From: Dromiciops gliroides
Lineage: Eukaryota > Chordata > Mammalia > Microbiotheria > Microbiotheriidae
Assembly (NCBI RefSeq): GCF_019393635.1
Contig: NC_057861.1
Location: forward strand, 545,200,711-545,264,710
DNA: 64,000 bases
Reading direction: 5' to 3'
A program made the position numbers and the translations under genes. Under the pieces are notes generated by a model, which did no database searches, was not told where the DNA came from, and saw only the letters and a program-made list of their open reading frames with translations. Of the stretch, positions 36,101 to 47,084 are shown piece by piece. The stretch's first letter is position 1; each line of letters opens with the position of its first letter.

Positions 36101-37145
36101 GTGGGGGCAATAAGGGTTAAGTGATTTGCCCAGGGTCACACAGCTAGTAAGTGTGAAGTGTCCAAGGCCAGATTTGAGCTCAGGTCCTCCTGAATCCAGG
36201 GCTGGTGCTTTATCCACTGAGCCACCGAGCTTCCCCCAGCACATTATATTCTAAACAAACTGACTTCCTTTATATTCCTCACACACAGTATTCTATCTCC
36301 CATCTCTGCTAAACTGACCTCCACTTTGGGGGAATGCATGCCTTTCTCACTTCTGCTTTGTAATTCAGCATTTAGCTTTCCTTATGCCTCCACTTGTTAG
36401 TGTTTTCTACCCCCTTCCCCATTATCTCATATTTACTTTGTATATAATTCATATTTGCTTATTATCTGTGTACATGTTGTTTCTGCCTCTTCTGGAGGGC
36501 AGGGACTGTTTTGTTTAGGTTTTGTATCCCCACCCTGTCTAGCTTAATAAATACTTACTGAATTAAATTGCACTTTGTCTTGAATTGATCCTTTAATGGA
36601 AAATCTGAATGTGTTTTGATGATCCCTTTTTTTCTAATTCTCTTTCTAGGAAGGAGTTTTTTGAGGGCTGCAAAGCCATAAGTGCAGACAGCATTGATGG
36701 GATTTGTGCTCGCTTCCCCAGTCTCTTAAATGAAGCCAAACAGGAGGATAAGTTCAAGGATCTCTACCGATTTACATTTCAGTTTGGCCTGGACTCTGAA
36801 GAAGGGCAGAGGTCACTGCATCGGGAAATAGCCATTGCCCTTTGGAAGCTCGTCTTTACACAAAACAACCCCCCTGTATTGGACCAGTGGTTACACTTCC
36901 TAACAGAGAATCCCTCGGGAGTCAAGGGAATCTCCCGGGACACATGGAACATGTTCCTAAACTTTACTCAGGTGATCGGACCCGACCTCAGTAACTACAG
37001 TGAAGATGAGGCCTGGCCTAGTCTCTTTGATACCTTTGTGGAATGGGAGATGGAGCGAAGGAAAAAGGGAGAGGAATCAAAATGTCTGACGACTTCAGAC
37101 ACAGAGAGCCTGTGTCAAGAGGAGCAGACTTACCAGTACGTGTGA
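32756..37145 (+). CDS. DCUN1D3: DCUN1D3 (DCN1-like protein 3), spliced coding region
   Basis: Join of 32756-33186 and 36650-37145 gives 308 residues (human 304). The family binds cullins and NEDD8-E2 enzymes through a PONY domain and regulates cullin neddylation; DCUN1D3 is the lipid-anchored member and can hold cullins at membranes. Seen here: the N-terminus MGQCVTKCK offers Gly2 for myristoylation and Cys4 for palmitoylation. A polar, disordered stretch covers residues 10-86, the PONY domain about 88-280, and a short acidic tail follows. The cullin-contact triad known in DCN1 (D211, A235, D241) is met at D241, A265 and D271 with identical spacing. The start has a strong context (GCACCATGG). 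The splice falls inside Arg144 (AG|G). There is no sign of decay. It converges with REXO5 on the other strand. Confidence 0.96.
33278..33375 (+). mobile_element. MIR-type SINE fragment
   Basis: It reads 'ttctagattcaagtttggtt', 'catgggtaagtcattttatc' and 'tgtctcagtgattt'. Confidence 0.5.
33647..33758 (+). mobile_element. MIR-like/tRNA SINE, 5' part (interrupted by L1)
   Basis: The head 'gcagctaggtggtgcagtag', a TAGA duplication, and 'gaattcaaatctggcttcag' run up to 'cccttgacaagtctct'. Its 3' part continues at 34347 beyond the L1. Confidence 0.82.
33759..34346 (-). mobile_element. Marsupial L1 3' end, inserted in a SINE
   Basis: The minus strand reads the last part of L1 (for example 'caggagaacactgtacatag', 'ctctcataacatgactaatg', 'aataataaaatgtttatatg') and ends in poly(A), seen as the T-run at 33769-33776. 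Flanking CCTTGACAAGTCTCT (33744-33758) and CCTTGGCAAATCTCA (34347-34361) are the diverged target-site duplication. Confidence 0.85.
34347..34490 (+). mobile_element. MIR-like SINE, 3' part
   Basis: 'ctgtaaaatgggggtaataa', 'cccagggttattgtgaggat', 'aaagtgcttagtacaatgcc' and 'cacagagtaggtacttaata' complete the element begun at 33647. Confidence 0.82.
35026..35173 (-). mobile_element. Marsupial tRNA-derived SINE (WSINE1-like)
   Basis: Antisense copy with a T-run tail, 'ggtgaggcaattggggttaa', and 'gtgccacctagctgcccc' at the head. Confidence 0.92.
35699..35846 (-). mobile_element. Marsupial SINE (WSINE1-like) with C-run tail
   Basis: Antisense copy. The tail on its own strand is CATTGCCCTG followed by nine C (35700-35708 as G). 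The head is reversed as 'gtgccacctagctgccct'. Confidence 0.92.
36083..36236 (-). mobile_element. Marsupial tRNA-derived SINE (WSINE1-like)
   Basis: Antisense copy from 'gggggcaataagggttaagt' to 'gagccaccgagcttcccc'. It splits L2-like text between 'cacaagcac' and 'cagcacattat'. Confidence 0.9.
36650..37145 (+). CDS. DCUN1D3: DCUN1D3 coding exon 2 with stop codon
   Basis: 496 bases: the last base of codon 144, 164 further codons and TGA. It encodes most of the PONY domain, starting K-E-F-F-E-G-C-K and including the W-P-S-L-F-D-T-F-V-E-W motif with the cullin-contact residues, and ends T-Y-Q-Y-V. Confidence 0.96.
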
Positions 37146-37870
37146 GCAGCCATGACAGAGCCACCTGCTGTTTGTTGTCCTTCAGTCAGTGGAGAACTCG
37201 GAACTTTCTGGAAATTACTGAGGATCCAGATATTTTCTACTTTACACCTTTCTCTGCCTTGTATTTGAAAGGGCTCTAAAATGCTGTATCATGTTTTAGG
37301 CACTTTCTTCATTTTTTGGTTATTCTTTTTTAACAGTTTTTTTTGTTCCTAAAATATTTGACCCTGGCTACATGTTGTGTAATTTTTTTAAGCCTTCAGA
37401 TAGAATTGAGTCTGCCGTTTCTTGCACAATTTAGATTGGGGGGGGGGGGAGGGTTAGGTTGAATTAACATTACAAAATGATACAGTGCCAGATCTCAGTT
37501 TTGCATACTACATTTTTCAGGGCAGGTCTGTACTGTGTGTAGTGCTGTTTACATGGTTGAATTTAGGTTGTAATAATTATTTTACAAGATTTATACAGAG
37601 TTGAATAGCAGTGTTAACTGTTAACCACTTTGAGTTAATTCCCAGACAATTTGAAGCTCTAAAAAGAAAGGAAAACAATTTGCAGTCTGGTGAAATCCTA
37701 TTTTAAGCGAATTCATTAGAAACCCTAATTTTTTCTCCTTGTTCATTCCTTCCTTCACCAATTGCATTACATAGTTTATTCATTGACATGCTGTGCCTGT
37801 CATTCAAGTGAGCGGTTTCTAATACATTGTACTGAAAACCACTTAAACGTCAAATGCAGAGAAAGCAGTG

Positions 37871-37878
37871 CTACCTCA
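37871..37878 (+). promoter_or_regulatory. DCUN1D3: let-7 8-mer seed match
   Basis: CTACCTCA pairs with let-7 positions 2-8 and adds the A opposite position 1. It lies 726 bases after the stop codon. Function is not shown by sequence alone. Confidence 0.4.
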
Positions 37879-38080
37879 GTTTTGCTGGAAGTAGACCTCT
37901 TTGATAGTTTTCTGTTTTTGATGAAGTTGCTGTATTTTCATGTTCTAAGTGGAAATACTTTTTTTTTTATTTGACTCGGAGCCAAAGGTTCTGTTCCCCA
38001 TGGTTGGCAAACTCCGTGCCCACTGGCCAACTCACTTGAAGGAAAACTGTGGTATGGAGCTCTGCTTGAATTTTTATTTT

Positions 38081-38082
<2 letters not shown>

Positions 38083-38166
<84 letters not shown>
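38083..38166. repeat. (TC)42 microsatellite in the 3' UTR
   Basis: 84 uninterrupted bases of TC. On the opposite strand this gives long Arg-Glu frames and on this strand Ser-Leu frames, which are artefacts. Confidence 0.98.
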
Positions 38167-38170
<4 letters not shown>

Positions 38171-41100
38171 ATCATCAGCTTACTTGTCTGGCAAGTGCAG
38201 GAAGCCCGGGTTGGCCTCAGTGCTGCCAAACAAATGTTTGAAAGTGTGTTTAATGGTTAAACTCTTATGCCCTCTCCCTTCTTGCTGCAGCAACGTTGTC
38301 ACCTGACCCAGTGAGTTATTTATTATCTTTTTTTTTTTTTTAATGTTGGGCTCATTTGGGGTGACGTGATGACTGTTTAGGTTTACATAAATTTCCTTCC
38401 ATCTCCTCTGAAATTTCTTAGGTTCATTGTTCATTGCCTGCTTAAACTGGTTTGTAAAAAGGGAGGTGGGAATGTAGAATGAAGAAGGCTTTGTAGAGGC
38501 TGTCGATGCAGCCTTTGAATTCTGGAATCAGAATCTGGAACATTTTCATAAAAGAGGGGATGGATTCTTGTAGCTTTTTCCTTGCCCAGAACATAGTACT
38601 GGTCAATCTTTATGATATATTTGGATGAACCTTAGGGTAACTGATCTCCCAAGCTGGGCCATGAGGAAATGGTTTCTCATCCAAACCTAATCCCAGTGGA
38701 GGGATTATCTCTTAGATTTTGGTTTTAATAAATGAGTTTGGTAAGAAAAAGAGGATGGCACTGGGGACTTAACAACAGTGTACAAATCTGCTTCTGATGT
38801 TTTTGAACTTATTCAAGAGAGACTGTCAAGTGAACACTTTTTTATGCCCTTTTATAGTCAAATCTGTTTATTTCTTAACATTTAAGCCCGTTTTCTGCCC
38901 ATGTGCTGCACATCATTTGGCTTGGGCATGGTCTGTTCATTTCTAGCTCTTGCCTCCTTTACTAGAGAGCTTGAACTTACATCTTTGCAGGAATGATGTT
39001 TTGTGGAGTTTCTGCAGTGAATGTTTTTCTATTGAATTTAAACCCATTTTATATTGAAATTTTTTAAAGCCCTGAATTTGATGAGTTTTCCTTTAAAAAA
39101 AAAAGAGGAAAAAAAATCTACCATGAAGCGAATAGGTGATGTTGGAGGACTATGGTAAGACTGAAGGGAATTCTGACTGATTTCCTGGGATTGGTCACAG
39201 CCAAGCCTTGTGGGCTGCTTAGCCGAGGCCCATTTCACTGAAGGCCTTCAGTTGCCCCAACAGGTTTGGTAGGTTTAATTGCAGTTTTAAGACTGAAAAA
39301 CTACTGCCTTTGCCTGAAAATACTAGAGGAAAGAGCCCCTCTGCTCTTCCCATTTCAGTGTGTTTTACAGTCCCCAATTCTTGTAGCACCATCTTGGGCA
39401 TTGTTTGGGCAGGCAGGTAAGCAGGCACTGTTGCTTTCAGGGGAGCAGAGTTCATCATCACATCCCACGAGCAGCAGTCCAATTGAAAAAGGGGTGAGGA
39501 AGTCATAAGAATCCTCTAGACCTCAGAGGGATTGGATTCCTTTCCTAGCCTAAAAAAGGCATTCCGTTTAGATGTACTGTATTATGGGTTTGGGTTTTTG
39601 TTTTAAATTAAAAAAAATTTTGAGGAGCCATTTTAAAAAAAAATATTTTTAATGAACCATTCGTTATAAAAATGTAACACAAAAGCAGTTCAGATTGCAA
39701 ATGAGCCAGAAAATGGAGTGTTAAGTCAAGTTACATGCTGTTCCTACCTCCCCACTTCATGTCCCTAATGTATAGCAAGGAGTTTTAAGATGTGTTAGCT
39801 CTGAGTTGATTGTGGTCATGAATAAAAGTTAAGCGTAGGCTTTTGTGTTCAGATCCCTCCCTCTTGGGGGTGTGGGTTTGTTGTTCCTGCTTCTTGGAAA
39901 TGAAAAGTTCATTACTATTAACTCTAACATGAAAATGAGCTTGTATAATGGCTGAGTTGTGTTTCTGTGAAATAAGTAAGAAATATATAGAGAGTATATA
40001 GAGCACATGATTGGGACACTGCAAACACTGAGGCACCTTGTACTTTGACAGCAACAGCCAGAAGTCAACATAAGACTGGTATTTTGGAAACCAATAGGAA
40101 CTTTTGAGTGTGGCTAATTATAACAAATTAATACATGCTGGGAAACTTGCTTTTGGCAAATTGCTTCTATCTATGAGCATTGTTCTAGTATGAGAAGAAG
40201 CTTCTGCTTTGATAACTCTCCCTTTTTGTCCCTGAGAAGCAAGACACAATTAGAATATATTGCCACCTCGGTAATAAAATACCACTCGTTTTAGGTTCAG
40301 GCAGCCTGACTTTCTCGCCTTTCCCGTGATAGTTGTGCTCACACATGTGAGTTGAGATCAGGAAAACACACCTCCTAATTGTGATAAAGGAGCAGGTTTT
40401 AACCATTAGTGATTGGAAGGTGAAATGGTTGTGTTAGAAACAAACGAATTAAATGAAAATACAAATGTGCAACAACATCATTTGGCCCAGAAAAATCTCA
40501 TTGAGAAGTGCAGTATTTTCCATGTTATGCTTACTTAAGAAAGGGACACTCTAACCTCCTTGAAAAAGGAAGGGTATAACTGTACAGTATTAGGCTATCT
40601 CAGAAATGTTGCTGAATTCCCAGGTGGTGCTGGTGCCAAAATTTGTTCTTGGGTATGGGGTACTGGTAGGAGCAAGGCCTGGTTGATTTGTTTTCACAGC
40701 CTTATGTTGTATATCCAGTTTTCCTGGAAAAACAGCTGACTCTGAAGCTTAAAAGTTGATAGTGCATTTTAGTTACAACAAAAATGTCTACTGGGAGTGG
40801 TGACCAACCCTGAAAACTTCTTGTTTGAAACAGGACAAATCCTGTTATGAAGAAGAGCAATGTCACTGATTTGCCATATTTTAAAGTTGGGTGTATAGAT
40901 CCATAGCGTCATTGGTGGGTAGAGGAGTAGGGGACAACACAGAGGTAGACCCACATGTAAGATGAAGGCTGGGAGCTGATTGCTTTTCTGTTTGTCCTAT
41001 TTCTTTTATAACTGGCTAGTAGTGTTTTGAATTAGACTCTTAGTAACTGACATAGGCCTTCCCTTAGGGGAGTTCAGCAGTATCTTGACTGAGAAGGATG

Positions 41101-42102
41101 ATGAGACTAGATTGCTGAAATATGTTCATCTCAATCCATCTGATCCCGAAAAGAATTATTCATTTTTATCCATCTTGTTTGTGGACTCTCTAGAAGCTTT
41201 CCCACAATTTATCTCCCTTGTTATGCAGTGGTTTTCAAGATGGCTTGGCCCCCAGGGCTGCCTTTCTATCAGGAATAGCAGCTTTTGCTTTGGGTGTGTT
41301 TGGAACAAAACCTGATGTTGGAACACCAATTGTTGTAGAAATGTATGAACAAAATTGAGGTAACCCTTGGGTCCTGTTTCTGATCCAGATGCTGGATTAT
41401 CATGGTCTTTTTACAGACCTGCCTCTGTTCCTCTGAAGCCCACTCTACATTCCATAGATAATATTTTTGCCCCCATTTTCCTTTCCCCCAAAGAAAAGAG
41501 AAAACTCATCCCAAAAAATCCCCAACAAAAACAAAACCCAGAAGTCTTGGAAATTTCCAAACGATGCTACTTAGCAATTGCTGCAGTTCATTCCTTATAA
41601 AAATATAAGATGTGTGGTTGTTATTGTTGGTGGGTTTTTTTTGGGGGGGGGGTAAGAAATTCCTTTCCAAATCCTTTGCCATCCTACCCACTCCTGCCCT
41701 GCCATGAAACACCCTTGGGTCTATATGGTCATTCACTTCTTAACCTGTTGCACTAATGGGCAGTTTTGTTTCAAAGGAAAATTTGAAGCAATAGGCAACA
41801 GGGCTTGGACAGATTAGTCCTGCAAACAACTTGCCTTAATCTGTTGGGTTGATTAGTTTATCACTAATGTTGTAATCCTCCACCTTGATGTATTTTTAAT
41901 GGTTTTTTGATAAGTGTATCCTTTACTTCAAGGTTGTACAAACTGTTGAAAAGCTACCTTTTGTGTTTTCTGCATTGTTGCACTCTTCAAGTGGCCCCTT
42001 TTTAATATGTTTGTTACCTTGTTACACACATTTTGTCTTTGATGTCTACATTATTTTTCCCCTTAAATGTATTTTATTTGAAGGTTACCTGCTGTTGAAT
42101 TT

Positions 42103-42108
42103 AATAAA
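42103..42108 (+). terminator. DCUN1D3: Poly(A) signal AATAAA of DCUN1D3
   Basis: AATAAA is followed by T/GT-rich sequence ('tttgtttacttgattatt'). It is the last such signal before SINE and MIR insertions resume downstream. Confidence 0.6.
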
Positions 42109-42539
42109 TTTGTTTACTTGATTATTGCCATTAATGAAGAACAATCAGTAAAGTTGGTTTTTTGAACTCTGGGCTTACAAAAAAGTAAAGTGGGGGAAGA
42201 AGGGGAATGGCTAGAAGCATTTAAATCCTAATTTCATCATGAATGCCTTAAAGTCCTCTTTTTCATTGAAGTTCCATTTCCCCCCCTGAAAGATTATACT
42301 CAGTTTTGCTGGATAGGTGATTCTTGGTTGTAATCCCAATTCCTTTGCCCTCTGGAATATCATATTCCATGCCCTGCCCTCTTATCCTTTGATGTAGAAG
42401 CTGCTAGATCTTGTGTTATCCTGACTGTGCCTCCACATTACTTGAATTGTTTCTTTCTGGCTGCTTGTAATATTTTCTCCTTGATAAATCCGTCTAATTT
42501 CAAGGATTGGTGGCTGTGTTGGTCTTCCTAAAGGTTATA

Positions 42540-42690
42540 GATTTAGAGTGAGAAAGCACATTAGACTTCGCCTAGTCCAGCTCCCTCATTTTACAGAAGA
42601 AACCAAAACTCAGGTAAAATGATATTTACCAATAAGTGACAAAAGCTGGGATTTGGATTCACATCCTTTGACTACCCAGATTTTGTTTTC
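42540..42690 (-). mobile_element. MIR-type SINE fragment, antisense
   Basis: 'tagtccagctccctcatttt', 'acagaagaaaccaaaactca' and 'agctgggatttggattcaca' mark it. Confidence 0.6.
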
Positions 42691-43166
42691 TTTCTATTCA
42701 TTGTCCCGTTGCTGAATTGGCAGAAGTTACCACCCCTCTCTGTATTGATCAATAGGCTTAGAGAATTGTTAATAGTGGAAAAATTCATCTCCCTCTGGCC
42801 AATTTAGAAGTGATCACTTTAGGGTGAAAATCCTGGGTCACCTCAATCATTACTGTGATGTTCCACTGGAGTTTTAGACTATTGTGGGAGAGGTAGCAGT
42901 TCATACACTTAAGAAAACAGTCCTACTTACGGGGAGTCCTTTTGTACTGTGGTCCCTTTCCAATGAATGAAATCGATCTTAAGTGTCACCACCCTGGCCA
43001 ACCATCTTTAGTTGGCCTCGGTCACTTCTGGTGGGGGTGCATCTATGGGGTGTCATTCTTGGAACATTATAGTCTTGGCGGGAGGTATATGTTTGTGTAG
43101 ATCAGAGATGTCATAGGTTCCTAGGCTAGACTTGGCCGAAACCAGATTAAATGTAATGGGGGGTGG

Positions 43167-43304
43167 GGGCAGCTAGGTGGCAAATTGGATAAAGCACTGG
43201 CCTTGGATTCAGGAGGACTTGAGTTCAAATCCAACTTCAGACACGATGCTAGCTGTGTGGCCCTGGGCAAGTCATTTAACCCTCATTGCTCCCCCCCCCC
43301 CCCC
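43167..43304 (+). mobile_element. Marsupial SINE (WSINE1-like) with C-run tail
   Basis: 'gggggcagctaggtggcaaa', 'gagttcaaatccaacttcag' and 'cctgggcaagtcatttaacc', then CATTGCT and 14 C at 43291-43304. Confidence 0.9.
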
Positions 43305-44449
43305 GCCCAAAACCCAAAACAAAACAACGGGAAATGGTTAAAAAAATTCAAAATACAATAAAACATAGAAAATGTTGCCTTTTAAAACTAAGTTTATATG
43401 CTTCCAGCAGGGATCCTCATGTACAGATTAGTATCCCCCATTTCTCTTTGAATTTGACACCACTGGTCTAGACTACAGGGAAAAGCAAAGGGAGTTCCCT
43501 TTGTTGGACTGTTAATATGAAATAGCTGAATTCCTTCGTTTTTTTATTGGGGGAGGTGAGGGGGCTGCCTATATGCAGAATGAATCCAGCCCTCCCCTAA
43601 ATACTGTCTTTCCCATATGGTGCTCCATCTCTGTCTCATAAAACTCAAGTAATATAGTTTTAATGGGCTCTGAAGTTAGGAACTAAATTTTCTCTGTAGC
43701 CACAGGGTTGGCATTAGTACTTCCTAACATGAGAACATTGGTAGGCTGCTTTTTTCCCATACAACCTTAGTCCCCTCTCCCCTTACATAACCCAAATTCT
43801 GCATCAACCAGAAGTCTCTTATAGTTTAGTATTTTCCCCCTAGTTGAAGATGTTGCCTGGAAACTTTTTCTCAGTTGGCTTTTAGGCTTGAATCTGTTTC
43901 ATAACTCTGGCACTTCTGTTCCTGTAATATTTGTGAATAACAGCTACAGAAACCCAAGGCCTTTACTAGACTAAACTGAAGCTTGCTTCATGCTGAAGTG
44001 GCAAATATAATTTTCAGTGTTTGCCTAGCACAATGGAGGTAATTCCAAGATTTGTTACCATACTGTACAGATAACTTAAAATTGTAATCTAGTTTCAATG
44101 TGGGAGGGGAGAAGAAAAGCAATCACCTTCCTTGATTAATAGCTGACCCTAATTACATTAATATGATGGAACACTTCTAGACTTTTTTCAGCAGGAAACG
44201 GCCTGATTGTTATCAGAATCTCTTAATCTCCTCTGCATCTAGGGAGCTTTCCAAAATGAATGGCTCAGTAGGCTCTGAACATCCCTCACTTGGTCTAGGA
44301 TGGAAGGTGAGGCAAGAAAGGGTCTGTCTTTGTCATACATACAATAAATTTCACATTTGTTACAAGTGATTCTGGGATGAGATTTTGTCATGAGGATGCT
44401 TTTCTGTCTTGAGTTATCATTGGTCCTTCTGTAACAATAAAGGCCATAG

Positions 44450-44720
44450 GCTCATAGATCTAGAACTGGAAGGGACCTTAGAGTACTTCTTTATTGTACA
44501 GATGAAGAAACTGAGGCACAGAAGAGATTGTGATGTGCCCAAGGTGGGACATGAAGCCAGGTTTTTCTGACTCCTTAGATAATAATAGCTGACATATTAC
44601 TTCACAACTTACAAAGAACTTTTCACATCGTTCTCATTTGACCCTCTTTCTTAACATCCTTATGACTTAGCTTTGTTAGAACAGGTGTTATTTCCATTTT
44701 ATAGGTGAGGAGACAGCCTG
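44450..44720 (-). mobile_element. Two adjacent MIR-type SINE fragments, antisense
   Basis: The first (about 44450-44580) contains 'gtacagatgaagaaactgag'. The second (about 44580-44720) contains 'cttacaaagaacttttcaca' and 'ttccattttataggtgagga'. Confidence 0.6.
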
Positions 44721-45020
44721 AGGGGTCATGGCTTTGACCCTGATTTTGGTGCTGCCGCAGGAGCTATAGACACACCCTGCCAATGGGTCCCTTGCTAAGT
44801 GCCCCCTCACAGTGAAAGCTCTACCTGTACGGCATCTGGCGGTGGAGGAGGTGCAGCCAACATCGACCGTTTTGTTTACTGTTTTGTGTTGAAGGATTGC
44901 CGTGGGGACCATGAGCTCATAGGTAACTCTGCCAGGTGCTTCGGCAAACGGGTAGATCGAAGCAAACTTGGCCACTCTACTGACTTTGACGATAGAGGGC
45001 TGGGGAGGGAAGAGGAGCAC
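44688..45020 (-). other. Unidentified open, CpG-containing block
   Basis: The minus strand is open for 110 codons here, with a CpG load unlike the surrounding decayed DNA (for example 'catcgaccg', 'cttcggcaaacgggtagatc'). I do not recognise the protein. There is no clear start context, splice signal or poly(A), and the left end overlaps a MIR-type fragment. It could be a processed pseudogene, an old exon or a conserved non-coding element. Confidence 0.25.
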
Positions 45021-45375
45021 AGCTTTGACTAACTTAGGTTCTGCTTCTGAGGTGCCAAAGAAACATTCTCTCCAGCTGCACCTTTCTCTTTACATGCCCA
45101 AGGCCATATGCTAGACTTAGAAAACAACAATAAATACCCATTCATTTTCGCTTCTCCAGCCAAATATGGGGAACAAGGGACTAGATAGAGAAGAAATATT
45201 TATGCACACTGCCTCCAAAAGTTGTCATCCCCACCCCACCTCCCCACCCAAACAAGAAGCTGGTTCTATCACAGCTGTGTTGGCTAGGACTGAGTGCAGA
45301 GTTTTTGGGTTTTTTGAATTGGCTTATAGGGCGTGGGAGGGGAAAAGGAACACGAATCATTTGTGAATGGACTGT

Positions 45376-45540
45376 GCCTTTTTGTTTTGTTTTGTTTTTG
45401 TTTTAATGAGGCAATTGGGGTTAAGTGACTTGCCCAGGGTCACACAGCTAGTAAGTGTTAAGTGTTTGAGGCCGGATTTGAACTCAGGTCCTCCTGACTC
45501 CAGGGCCGGTGCTCTATCCACTGCGCCACCTAGCCACCCC
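45376..45540 (-). mobile_element. Marsupial tRNA-derived SINE (WSINE1-like)
   Basis: Antisense copy with a T/G-rich tail, 'aggcaattggggttaagtga', and the head reversed as 'gcgccacctagccaccc'. It is well preserved. Confidence 0.92.
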
Positions 45541-45737
45541 TACTGTGCCTTTTTGAAGAGTCCAAGGGGCAGTTTTGGTTTCTAAAAGGTGGGAGCTGCA
45601 TGGAACAGGCTATAACATCAAGGCCCTAAGCAAGGGATCTGATCAGTCCCTGTAGTTATGAAATGCTGGATCTCTGTTGCCTAGGATCTTGTAGGTGACA
45701 GTGTCTCCTTCCGGGTATGATTACAAGGCTTGTAAAA

Positions 45738-45876
45738 ACCTTCAGGTGATGGAGAGAGCACTGGCCCTGGATTCAGGAGGATCTGAGTTCAAATCCAGCC
45801 TTTAGACACGACACTTACTAGCAGTGAGATCTTGGGCAAGTCACTTAACCCTCACCGCCCTACAAAACAAACAAAA
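45738..45876 (+). mobile_element. Marsupial tRNA-derived SINE (WSINE1-like), head decayed
   Basis: 'actggccctggattcaggag', 'gagttcaaatccagccttta', 'gggcaagtcacttaaccctc', then 'ctacaaaacaaacaaaag'. The first 15 bases of the usual head are missing. Confidence 0.88.
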
Positions 45877-46109
45877 GAAACACCTTCAGGTGGCTTCTTG
45901 TTTTGTTTTGTCCAAGGTAAAAGCCACTATCTTCTTGCCAGTCCAAAAGCAATCCTTGTCTCAGTAAATAAATTAATAAATTAAGACCACTGCTAATGCT
46001 TAAGGGTGCAGAGGGGAGGAGGAAAGTGCCACCATATGAATCCTTTATTGAAAACCCAGAAAATTTTGAGCAAAGAGAGCTATAATATGAAAGTAGGGGG
46101 AGGAAACTG

Positions 46110-46335
46110 ATTTAGAAAATCAGGAGACTTGGGTTCTAAATAGTCTTGGTTCTGATACAAACTATGTGGTCTAGGAAATGAGAGGCTCAGAAGTGTTAGA
46201 GATGGAAGGGGCCTTTCAGAGATAACTAGCTGGAAGAGTCATTTAATGAGAAGAGGTCAGAAAAGCAGTGATTTGCCCAAGTGCATATACTTATTAAAAG
46301 TGGCAAGTGGATGATTTGAACTTAGTTCTTCTGAC
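46110..46335. repeat. MIR-type SINE fragments in both orientations
   Basis: A plus-strand fragment ('tcaggagacttgggttctaa') is followed by a minus-strand one ('gtgatttgcccaagtgcata', 'tttgaacttagttcttctga'). Confidence 0.5.
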
Positions 46336-46384
46336 TCCAAATACATTTTCTTTACCCTGCTTGGGCAAGTCTCTCCATAAGTGA

Positions 46385-46660
46385 TGATAATAAATTGCTG
46401 AAATTTCTATAGCATTTTAGGTTTGCAAAGTAAATAAAATAAAAATAAAGTAAATAAAATTAAAAAAATAAAAGTACACTTACTTTTATTTGATCAGTTC
46501 CTCACAATCCTGTGAGAGGTAGGTACTATTATTCTCATTTTACAGATGATGAAATAGTCTCAGAGAGACTGAAGGACTTATCCATGGTCATGCAACTGAA
46601 GTGAAATTAAACCCAACTCTTCCTGACTATCAAACCCAGTGCTCTGCCCACTATGCCAGG
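46385..46660 (-). mobile_element. MIR-type SINE, antisense, with AAATA expansion
   Basis: 'attctcattttacagatgat' and 'caaacccagtgctctgccca' give the core. An AAATAAA-rich expansion lies at 46430-46475. Confidence 0.62.
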
Positions 46661-47084
46661 TGGCCTCTTTAATCATCTGTAAAATAACATTGCTGCTTTG
46701 CAACTGTTCTGAGAGGGTATAAAAAAAAATCACTGCTGCCTTCTTGCTTTCTTTCTCCTGATGCTTCCTTTTTTTGTCCCAGGACCCAGTGTGCTGCTGT
46801 GCTCCAAAATTCTTGCTTCTCTTTTTGAGTCATCTTAACACCCAGGAATTGTGGGTAAGGAAGACAGGTTCCTTCCATTCCCCATTCCTTCTCAGAGTAT
46901 CTCATCTTCCTCCTCTGGGGATTTTTTGGTTTTGTTTTGTTAGAAGAAATATAAGCATGACAGGAAATTTGTGGGAATGGAGAGGAAATAAAGGTACCAT
47001 AATGGAAGGACTACAAAGGTTATTAAGGGTTATTCGTAACCTGACATACTAACTATCTCTTCTCCAATCCATCTTTAAAGAGAA

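Larger units (their letters stand above)
34970..36575 (+). repeat. L2-like LINE mosaic carrying three SINEs
   Basis: The non-SINE text between the insertions keeps the L2-type 3' order: 'gcttctatcctaggctcttt', 'aatcttcagcaatttattgt', 'aaagcctggctccatcctgc', 'ggagggcagggactgttttg', 'ttaataaatacttactgaat'. No frame survives. A short ancient repeat of the TTTATTAAG type sits at 35530-35640. Confidence 0.6.
33187..36649 (+). other. DCUN1D3: DCUN1D3 intron 3 (about 3.5 kb)
   Basis: GT (33187) to AG (36649) with the tract 'ttctaattctctttctag'. Almost the whole intron is transposon-derived: a SINE split by an L1, an L2-like mosaic and three SINEs. Confidence 0.9.
37146..42128 (+). other. DCUN1D3: DCUN1D3 3' UTR (about 5 kb)
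   Basis: After the stop there is a long, T-rich, SINE-free stretch, which contrasts with the repeat-packed intron and intergenic DNA on both sides. This suggests selection against insertions in a transcribed 3' UTR. The best end is AATAAA at 42103. An earlier AATAAA at 39821 could give a shorter form. Possible control sites: GCACTTT (37300, miR-17 type), CTACCTCA (37871, let-7 8-mer), TTATTTATT (38316, AU-rich element) and TGAATGT (39018, miR-181 type). All are seed matches only. The short open frames inside it have no family likeness. Confidence 0.75.

Noticed and set aside
37938..38260. Arg-Glu and Ser-Leu repeat proteins
   Set aside because: They are translations of the (TC)42 microsatellite on the two strands.
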